Part shown: positions 23,300 through 31,876 of the stretch, piece by piece
Numbering within the stretch: the first letter of the stretch is position 1
Layout: each line of letters opens with the position of its first letter
From: Sanguinoderma infundibulare
Lineage: Eukaryota; Basidiomycota; Agaricomycetes; Polyporales; Polyporaceae
Length of the DNA: 64,000 nucleotides
Assembly: GCA_032821775.1 (NCBI GenBank)
Contig: JAVLRN010000005.1
Coordinates: 3,224,001-3,288,000, forward strand
Reading direction: 5' to 3'
Position numbers and translations under genes: made by a program
Notes under the pieces: generated by a model
Database searches by the model: none
What the model was told of the DNA's origin: nothing
The model's input: only the letters and a program-made list of their open reading frames with translations

Positions 23300-25892
23300 A
23301 TGCTGCTGTCCCAACAGCTCAAAGATTCCATTTTTAGCGTGTACTTTGCGGAGTTTATCGAGCTATTCTGGCCCCAACCACCATTCAACCACGAGCCGGA
23401 ACAGCGAGCTCCACCAGACTTGGTGGACCAGCTCAAGGAAATAGCATCTGGAACTGGGTCTGGCGCAGGGGAATTGGTACGAGTTCGTGTCTCCCTTGCG
23501 GGCGTGGTTGCTAACATCGTTTCAATGGTTGGGATCGGTCGAGGGCAGGCGAAGCTGATCGAAAAGTTTGACCTATGTCCTGGACACGAGCTTTCATTGG
23601 GGTCCCCAGAGCCTGATGCATTCTGCTGGGGTCAACTGGACCCGGTGGCTGGTGCAGATCCTCGGCCCAGCTGGGCAAGGCCGCAGGTCGTCTTTCGGTT
23701 TTGTGACGCTAACCCGTTCATGCGCCCACAGTCCGGCGAAGGCCAAGCCCTACATGCTGCCGTCGAAACCCTCGGCGCTGACATCCTCGAGGGGATGCAG
23801 CGTCGCTTCATCTGTCAACACCTGAACGCGCTCTATATGGTTCTCGTAGAGAACCATACCGAGTTTTCTCTCCTCCGATGGGACCGCGCAGGGGTGCTTG
23901 TGTCCAAGAAGAAGGATGTGGCCCGCGAGCCACAGGTCCTCATCCAGCTGCTCCGCCGCATCTCCACGCTCACGGACGAGGAACTTGGCCTTGACCCTAC
24001 CGCTACCCCGATCCTACCCGGGTCGCCGGATTACGAGCTGATGAATGGGCTCGCCCATCCACTCCCTACCGACATGGAATTCGCCGAGGGCACGGTGGTC
24101 GAGCACGCGACGGCAGACTTCGCCCCCACCTTTAAGTTCATCCGGAAGGAATTCGCCCGGAGCCTCGAGCCTTCTTCCGACCAGGAGCTCCGGAATTCAA
24201 GATGGCGACTTTCGATTCCCACCAGCGACGGCGAGTCTCGAGACTTTCTGGTCGGTCAGCCCTTCGTTACCGACCACAACTTTGACTGGGGGAACACCCG
24301 CGCCTACCTGGCCTTCGACTGCCTCACGAAGCGGTTCGTTGTCCTTAAGGACTCTTGGCGTTGCCATAGTGTGGCCTATCGGGATAACGTCGAGTCAGAG
24401 GGCGAGATCCTCACCCAGCTCAACGCCGCCGACGTCCCGCATGTGCCGACGGTCGTGTGCTACGCGGATCTGGAGCTGACGAAGACGGAGCGGCACTACT
24501 TCGACCGTTGGGATTCTGGGTGCATCGTCAGGCAGCGTCGGCACTTCAGGATGGCCGTGCAAGAGGTCGGCGTCGTATTGCATAACGTCACCTCGGGTCG
24601 CCAGATCGCGTCGGTCTTGGGCGACTGTGTCACAGGTCAGTCAGGCTGTTGATGTGGAAATTTGTGATCGATGCTCACTCGCCCGCAACATGGTTTTTGT
24701 AGCTCACGCGGGGGCCGCCAAGGCCTTGCATCTGCTCCATGGCGACCTGAACCCAAACAACATCATGATCTTCCCCACGGTGGACATCACGACGGACCCG
24801 GCGCGACCGACTGTGAAATGGGAAGGTCTGCTAATCGACTGGGAGGCTTTCAAGTGGCTTCCGAGCGCGCAGAACGGCAGGAGGCCTCAGACGTTCCTCG
24901 TGAGTTACTCATACCTCCCGCGATCCCTCAGAGCCCTAAACCTAACACCTTCACAGAGGTCCCCAGGTTGGCAATCGGTGTCCTCCATTCTGGACAGCAA
25001 GAAGCGGTTCGAGATCGCGGACGAGCTCGAGTCGTTCTTATACATCGCCCTCTGGGTGGGGATGCTTTGGCTGCACAGCAATTGCACCGATGTCCGAACG
25101 TACGTGGACACGCTCTTCGAGTTCAAGGAGGCGGACTTCGATGGTAGAATGCCGTCGATCTGGAAGTGGCGCATGCTCGAGCGCAACCAGCTCCTGTTGC
25201 TCGACGGCGGCGTCCTTAAGTTCCACTGCACCCTCTCCGGTTCTGGCTCGAAGTCGGATGGACGCCGAAGCAATCAGCGAGAGGCGCCGACACCGTTTGA
25301 CTCCCTGCTGAAAGAGTTGCTCTCTTGGTGCCACGCGAGGATCGTCGACACGCCCGCCTACTGGAAGGAGGATCCGCCAGAGCATTACTTCATACACTGC
25401 GAAGATCGCATCCCTGCGCTGAAGAAGGCGACCGCGGCAGTCCGCCGGCAGCACGACCGGGTGGCTCTTGCGGCGAAACTGGCCAGCCACGACGCGATCC
25501 TCGACCTCTTTGCCCGGAAGCTCGCTGAGGAGTGGCCCGCGAGGGACTTCGCTGGGAACAGGTACGCCAGGCGTGCGCCACCCGCCGTTGACAAGCAGGC
25601 AGATGAAGAAGACAAGGCCGAGCTGCAGGCGACCGAGAATGAGGCGGACGAGGCAGAAAAGCCGAAGGAGGAAGTAGAGAAAGTCAAGGTGAAGAAGGCA
25701 GCGAAGAAACTCAGAGGGAAAACGGCGACGAAGAAAGCGGCGACGAAGGCACCCAGGAAAGCTGCACCCAAGAGGAAAGTGGAGGAGGCCCCGGCCGATG
25801 ACCTGCGACGATCCCGACGTATCCGCAAGCAACCACCACTAGAGGTAGACCCGATAGATGTGCGCCCTACGAAGCGTCGACGTCCAATCTAG
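23300..25892 (+). CDS. FunK1-like fungal protein kinase, copy 2
   Basis: Seen: exons 23300-23476, 23549-24635, 24703-24899 and 24957-25892 give 798 residues. Signatures: FVVLKDSWR, catalytic loop HGDLNPNNIMI, LIDWEAFKW, and IADELESFLYIALWVGMLWLHSNC. The tail is Lys/Ala-rich (KKAAKKLRGKTATKKAATK, ending KRRRPI), resembling a histone-H1-like or nuclear basic tail. Two introns (23477-23548, 72 nt; 24900-24956, 57 nt) are multiples of three and free of stops, so unspliced messages stay in frame. Closest to copy 1 across the whole length. The next gene downstream is the second HsbA-like gene; the partner F-box gene lies beyond it. Role as for copy 1; substrates unknown. Confidence 0.8.
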
Positions 25893-26881
25893 TCCGACTC
25901 GCAGTCCTGACGCCGGTAGACGGTCATCGACTGCTGGCGCTGCCAGTGACCACCAGCATGGTTCTAAAAGTATCGCGTTTGCAATTTATTCACACTCACT
26001 CAGTTAGAAATATGACGATTGCGACGTAATCGAATGCGGTGTGTGCACTTCTGTCCAGGTCCCAGTCCATCTTACCTCGTTGAACTAGTCAACACAACAA
26101 CTGCCACCGGCGCACGCAGCCTGACTCGGAGGAAGCTGAGGAAGGACTGATAACTGCGACTTGTAACTTAGGCTGAACACCTGTCCCCGCTCAGGAATCA
26201 AGGCCCTGGAGAACAGGACACGACGTTTTACATTACTGGATGAAAGCATTGCACCTCAATGCATCTCGCTGCACAACATGCGGCGCAATTCGGAGACAAG
26301 CACGTAGTGTCAAACTCGCGACAAGAACATGGAGTCGAATTCGAACTGGTCTGGGACTGCAGGCGAGCTTGCGCCAGGAAAGCGCGAACTTCGCGGGTTG
26401 GAGTAAAAGTGCATCAAGGAAGAGGGCCAGCGTTCGGATGGTTCATTCGATAGTGACCCGGCCCAAGGCGCATTCAAGGTTGATTTCCGCCACAACGCCC
26501 GCGCTACAGCAGTCCAGCCGTCGCTCCCCAAAGCGACACATTCCATGCCCTCTGGTGTGAGGCAGAAACGTCAGCCTACGGTATTCATTTACCCTGAACA
26601 AGGTATCCGTACTTGCTCTCCGGTGAACGGTTTTTTCTTCTCTGGTTCATTGACACTTTTCATTTCCCATGTGCAATTTCTCACCGCGTCATCCCCCCTC
26701 GGACTAGACGATGACATGGTTTCACGACTCTGTCATCGGGTCAGGTATTTAAGGAGGCCACCTCCCTTCCAACCGCCCCTCATTCGACATCGTTCGAACC
26801 CGTCGACCACTGCGAGCGCACGCGGCATCCGCCCCGGAACACACTCTTTGCCCCCACACTCTTTCGATCTTCCTCGTCACC
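25893..26881. promoter_or_regulatory. Upstream region of the second HsbA-like gene, TATA box 26746-26752
   Basis: No gene recognised. TATTTAAGGAGGCC at 26746 and the following leader copy the region before the paralog at 13994. Confidence 0.55.
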
Positions 26882-27768
26882 ATGAAATTCTTTAGCAACG
26901 CCCTCAGTGCGGTCATGGTCCTCGCCATGGGCATTGTCTGCGCCGTCGCTCAGACTCAGGATGAAACTAAAGTGGCCATGGGGATCCGTAACACGGCCGC
27001 TGTCGTCTACGACCTCGCAGTCTTCGTTTCCGAGTCGAACTCGAAGAACTTTCCGACCCAGGGCATGGTGAGCAATGCCTCGTTTCCATTTTTCTTCCAT
27101 GTACCCTTGCATACAACTTTTTGCCAGAAAATCCCCAGCGGGTTCCAGAATCTCACCTCCTCGATCAACTCCCTCACTCAAGGCACTCTCCAGCCTGAGG
27201 CTGTGCGTCTTGCCTCACAAACATCTATTGACCGGGGACGAAATCTATTTCTTTACAGCCTAACAAGTTCAACGATGACTCCGCTCTCGTGATTGCCAAG
27301 TTCGCGAAACTGATCGTCAGGCTCACCCAGTAAGGCCCTTGTCCCCTATTTTTTTCCGAAGAAGACTCACAGCAGCACTAGGGTCCTCTTGAACGCGACC
27401 ATGGAGCAGCACGTATGTCCTGCCGACTTTTCGGCTTTGTACATATGCACTCAATGATTGGCAGCAACTCGTGGCGGATAACTCCATGACGGCGCCCATC
27501 GCCGCGGTGATGCCCGCCCTGGATGCCGCTTACGGCGTACGTCGAGTCGCCCGTGCCTATTCTCTATCTCACCATTGATGTCCCACATAATGCCCAGAAC
27601 TTCTCTGTTGCCTTGATCGGTTTGATCCCGACTCATAAGAACAAGACTCTGACGCACTTTGTGAGTTGCTTCAGATGCACGGATGGGAGCCATGGTCGCT
27701 GACCGACTGTGTAGAACGAGTTGAGGGCGACCATCCTTCAGTGCTGGACTACCTACTACAGCTCTTAA
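26882..27768 (+). CDS. Small secreted protein, HsbA-like (paralog B)
   Basis: Seen: seven exons (26882-27067, 27128-27202, 27259-27329, 27382-27412, 27465-27536, 27598-27660, 27715-27768) give 183 residues. The intron positions and phases match paralog A exactly. Signal peptide MKFFSNALSAVMVLAMGIVC is followed by a helical domain with FQNLTSSINSLTQGTL, LIVRLTQ, TAPIAAVMPALDAAYG and VALIGLIPTHKNK. Relative to paralog A the central part has diverged strongly while exon ends and signal peptide are kept, which suggests fast evolution of the mature protein. It lies between kinase 2 and F-box 2, whereas paralog A lies before kinase 1. Role inferred as for paralog A: a small extracellular surface-active protein. 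Confidence 0.7.
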
Positions 27769-27803
27769 GCAGCAGTGCCCGCTGCTTGTAGTGTAGGACG
27801 TCA

Positions 27804-27820
27804 CCTCACATCGGGTGAGG
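27804..27820 (+). promoter_or_regulatory. 3' UTR hairpin of paralog B
   Basis: CCTCAC (27804-27809), loop ATCGG, GTGAGG (27815-27820), 36 bp after the stop. Compared with paralog A a G-C pair has become A-T on both sides of the stem. The 303-bp spacer to the F-box gene holds nothing else recognised. Confidence 0.4.
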
Positions 27821-28071
27821 TCGACGCCAACGGTCGTTCGGTGATTGCGGACTTCTCTCCATGCTTGCGTTGTCTGCGGTGATTGTTCAAGTCGTCGTAG
27901 TTGCGATTCGGAAAGCGTTTTCTAGTTTTGAACACTGTCGGTTGGAGCTCTTGATGTCGGTGTCCGTATGTATCTCGTTGCAAATGAAATTGATTTGATT
28001 GGCCTATATATTGGATGTTCGATTATGATCCATAAGTGATACCACTAGTAAGCGGGATGAATAGTACATCA

Positions 28072-29952
28072 CTAGTACGTGTTCCTCCCATTGTTCTTAT
28101 CTTCCCCGCAGACCTTGATGACCACCAGACCGTCCACGAGTTCTCGCAAACTCTGAAGAAGGGTCTCCACGGATGGCTGGGAGTATAATGGCCGCGCGCC
28201 GCATTCCTTATCCGAGCCGCTCTTCGGATGGCCTTTAGAATCACCATCGTCCGCGGACTTCTCCGAATTGCTGTCCACCGCTCCTTCCGGATCGCTTTCC
28301 GTTAGCTGTCCACTGGCAGAGCCGCTTCTCGAGATTGTGGGCGTCGTCTCTGGGGGGGAACGGAGCTCCAAATAAGACAGGCGAGACCCCGCGGACGCGC
28401 GTTCAGCGAGGACTTCATGCAGGATGGAACACTCCTTTCGAAATTTTGGGTCGCCAGCAACGCACGATGGCTCGAAAGAGACGACAAGCTCGGCCAGGGA
28501 AGGGCAGGCCATGTCCGACTCCGAGTCACCCCTCCCCCTTCCGCTCCCATCTCGTTCTACGTTGTCGGGGAGTAGCTTGTTTACCCATTCGTCAGCAGCT
28601 CGCCCACTGATGCTCAGATGCGTGACGTGCGGAAACGCATCGAAGCAGTGGAAATCGTGCGAAGCATTCGGAACTTTGACCCAAAGATGCATCGCAGAGA
28701 ACACTAGACGTGTTATCCGCGAGCGGGTAAGGAAGACGTCGACGAGGTCCTGCGAGGGAAGGCCAAAAGCATCCATGCAGAGACGTTCTACATCCCCTGC
28801 AAAGGCCCGCAGGACGTATTGTCCGGATGGTATCTGCTGGATATGGAGACGATCGACATCACCCACGAGAACGTCGAGTTTCTCAAGAGGGAGGGTGTCT
28901 CGAAAAGTGTCGACCGTTTCCGACATGTTGATGAAGTGAATGCGAGTGGTTGGTGGGAAGGATAGAGCCCTGAGCAGCCGAGCAGCACCGCTCGGTGTGC
29001 GCAAGTAGTGCAGGTGAGGGAATTCGAATTCCCAGGCAATTCCTGTGCCCCCTTGTAATACGCAATTAACGAGGTCCAGAGTCTCGAGTGTGTCCCGATG
29101 GCTGCGCAAATGAAATCCAAGCTCGTGAATGACCAAAGCCGACGGTCTGAGCTGGCCAGGCTGCGTGGGGTCCCACTCCTGGAGCTTCAAATGCCGGAGC
29201 GGCGCAGAGGAAAAGTAGCGAAGGAAGCGCTTGGGACATGTAAGACGGGTAAGCGAAGGGAGACTGCCCTCGGGCAGCACGGAGAGGGTCCTGTAAAAGT
29301 CACCATAGAACCAGACCATGCGATCGTCGGCAACATCGTCTATGTCTTGTTTCGTGACCAGGAACTGAATGCTCAAGGTGGTCAGGTTTGGCATCCCGGA
29401 GCGAAGAGCGGGCCACAAGCGGTCCTCCAGGTCGCCATCGCCAACGGTGACGTGCAGCGACGCGAGGTTCCGGATGTACGGCTCCAGAGACTTGAACACG
29501 GATCCAGGGAAGCCAAAGAAGCGAGGCTCGATAGCCCGCTCATTCCGCGTAGAGCGTGCGAGGAGGGTTGTGATGTATGGCGTCTCGCTGCGCACGACCT
29601 CCCCACGCAACTCGGAGCAGGCTATTGCGTCTGCCCAGAATGCCGTCCCGTCGAGGAGGATTGAGCGCCATCGACGACAGACATGCGTAAGGCGTAGGCT
29701 CTCCCGACTGTGCCAGCACTGTTCGAGGATATGCTCGAGTATTTCGGTGGGAAGACGGTGGATAGGGGCAACGATGTTGTGAATGGAGAGGAGGGTGAGG
29801 GCAAACTGGCGATATTCGTCCGCCTTGGCTTTGGCCCATGCCTGGATGTCCGAGTCCGAGGTGAGTCCAGCGAGGGCTTCGCGATCTGCTGTCGGTAGAC
29901 GTCCCGGGTGCTTTGCGATAATAGAAACGCTGCTCCAGAGGGCTTGGTTCAT
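28072..29952 (-). CDS. F-box protein with leucine-rich C-half, copy 2
   Basis: Seen: single exon, 626 residues starting MNQALWSSVSIIAKHPG. The conserved lead-in ADEYRQFALTLLSIHNIV is followed by the F-box (PIHRLPTEILEHILEQCW, HVCRRWRSILLD), irregular leucine-rich repeats (LTRLTCPKRFL, LRHLKLQEW, VTHLSISG), an acidic tail (DPEGAVDSNSEKSADD) and the end block LLQSLRELVDGLVVIKVC shared by all copies. Expected role: SCF substrate receptor. The F-box region is nearer to copy 3 than to copy 1 (for example HVCRRWRSILLDGTAFWADAI is shared with copy 3). Orientation faces kinase 2, with the HsbA-like gene in between. Confidence 0.85.
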   Translation of the reverse strand: MNQALWSSVSIIAKHPGRLPTADREALAGLTSDSDIQAWAKAKADEYRQFALTLLSIHNIVAPIHRLPTEILEHILEQCWHSRESLRLTHVCRRWRSILLDGTAFWADAIACSELRGEVVRSETPYITTLLARSTRNERAIEPRFFGFPGSVFKSLEPYIRNLASLHVTVGDGDLEDRLWPALRSGMPNLTTLSIQFLVTKQDIDDVADDRMVWFYGDFYRTLSVLPEGSLPSLTRLTCPKRFLRYFSSAPLRHLKLQEWDPTQPGQLRPSALVIHELGFHLRSHRDTLETLDLVNCVLQGGTGIAWEFEFPHLHYLRTPSGAARLLRALSFPPTTRIHFINMSETVDTFRDTLPLEKLDVLVGDVDRLHIQQIPSGQYVLRAFAGDVERLCMDAFGLPSQDLVDVFLTRSRITRLVFSAMHLWVKVPNASHDFHCFDAFPHVTHLSISGRAADEWVNKLLPDNVERDGSGRGRGDSESDMACPSLAELVVSFEPSCVAGDPKFRKECSILHEVLAERASAGSRLSYLELRSPPETTPTISRSGSASGQLTESDPEGAVDSNSEKSADDGDSKGHPKSGSDKECGARPLYSQPSVETLLQSLRELVDGLVVIKVCGEDKNNGRNTY

Positions 29953-30366
29953 CGTTGGATTCGAAAAGATCTAAGAGGTTGCTAGGTAAGCGTTTATCCA
30001 ATGATTCAATTTATTGCACCGACTCACATCGACTATCGTTTTCGTGTACTTCAGTAAGCTTGTTTGCTACTTTATGGAGCCATGAAAAAGTCGATAATGC
30101 CCTATTCGAGAATGAAGTGTGAACGGCGATGTATCGACGAGCAAGCAGAACTTAATGTACTGTCGACGACAGTACGGTCGAGCAGGCGGTGTCACAAACG
30201 TGACCTGCTGCAGCCTACAACTTCAAGCGTGACTGTCTGGCTACCGTCTTGACCCCGCCCACGACCCTGCCCACGTCTTCACTGCTTGCGATATCCCCTT
30301 AGCTCTTCTTGCCAATATTTTATGCTAGTACTATATGCGACACCGAATACCCCCTCCTGATTTCAG
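29953..30366. other. F-box 2 upstream region
   Basis: Probable promoter of F-box copy 2; nothing else recognised. It corresponds to 21061-21434 of unit 1. Confidence 0.4.
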
Positions 30367-31440
30367 GTGGAGATGATGCGGCCGCGAGACACCGTGGCAA
30401 TCGACCGGACTATGGTCTCCAGTTCAACTTCCTCAGAACCGCCCGCTCTCCTCCCTGCTCTTCCGGTGCAAGAAAAGGCTCTCACCTCAACACACGGACA
30501 TGGAGCGCTCATATTGGAAGGATCCGGATGGATGGAGACGGTTGTTGTTGCTTTGCTTCCGGAGAAAGGTGCGAGGCCAAGAATCTTTTCCAGTTGTTCC
30601 GCTCTGAGCATTCAACATATTGGCCAGAAAAGCGCGTTGGTAGAGCAGTTTTTGCACCAAGAAGCGTCGCCCTATTCTGCCAGGCCGACTATCCACTCCG
30701 TTTGGACAACATGGGCCTCAGTCATCGCCGTGCGTAGGTTTACGACCCTCAATATCGCCTGTGGCAAGATTGCGGCATTAACGAAGTCTAACACGTGCCT
30801 TCCCGTCATGTCTTTCTGCTCCGTGCAGCTGGTGTCACCGACTATCCCGACAGCGATGGATACATTCAAGAGCTGCATTCCGGGCTCTGAGACTCGGAGC
30901 CCGAGGTCCGACGCTCTGGAGGCAGCTTTCGACGTTACTCCCCAGCGGACTCGTGAGGAACGCCCTCGCGACCAGACGGACACTTCGAAGTCCAGTCCAC
31001 CCCGGTCTGCACCTGCACGCCTTCTGCTCATCTCACAGGTCAGCCCTTACAAATTACAAGTCTCTAGGCTCAGCCTCCTTCCGTCCCAGCTATATCCGGC
31101 TAGGACTCCTGTAATGCTTCCCGATCCTTCCGCTGTCCCCACTCGTTTATCACCCCAGCATTCCATTCAGCATCTTCCTGCTCTGGAGCCAACACCATCC
31201 GTGAGACTTCAAGACCTCGAGCTCGAGTCGCTGTGGGCAACCCGCCGCGTCTACGTCCCACCAGAGGTTCGAGTCCTCCAGACGTGGCCGAGGGGGATGT
31301 ACGCTTGCGACATGGCTCGTGCCTTCACTATTTTCGCTAACGATTGACCGCTGCCGGCTTGGTGAAGAGTTCCGCAAGGTGTTCCCTCAGGCCGAATTTC
31401 GCTCCTCAACCTACTACCGTCAAGAGGCTGCCTGAAGGTG
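30367..31440 (+). pseudogene. Degenerate coding block, copy 2
   Basis: Seen: a 326-codon frame is open from 30367 to 31347 (LLPALPVQEK, WMETVVVALLPEKGARPRIF, ESLWATRRVYVPPEVR, WPRGMYACDMARAFTI). It then stops, although the homologous continuation (EEFRKVFPQAEFRSSTYYRQ) lies in another frame just after (about 31367-31430). Copy 1 keeps that continuation in frame but is broken upstream. Family not recognised. The block could still be expressed as a shorter protein; the shared frame disruption near 31348 favours a decayed gene. Confidence 0.4.
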
Positions 31441-31876
31441 GTCGTCGGAACAGGAACAGTTCAAGTGCCAGAATCACCCTCGCGACCGCGCTGGCCTGTG
31501 GATGAATTATCGTCGGGAGCTTTCTGGGTGGAAGATCCAGCAAGGACTTCAAGTTGACCTGTGTAGCATTTCCTGTCGCTTTCGCTTGATATGTTGAATT
31601 CGTTGTTCTGTACCTTCAAGCTCGAAGAAGCAAGACTTGTGGATCGCCTTTGGTGACGTCCGCGCGCTCTTTGCTCGGTGTTTTGCTGACTGTGAATGGA
31701 CGATTTGAGTACAAGGTAACAAGCGGAGATAAGCGGCCATTGTTCGTCCGTTTTGGATTAAAAGGGAATGTAACCACAAGCGCTCGCACCGCCGAACAAC
31801 TTCTCTCTCCTCAACAACCAACCGCCACCGCCACCCCCTCCGCCGTCGACATTACGAGTTTGCATTCAGCTTCATC
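31441..31876. other. Kinase 3 upstream region
   Basis: Probable promoter of kinase 3. It resembles the upstream regions of kinases 1 and 2 only weakly; no gene recognised. Confidence 0.4.
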
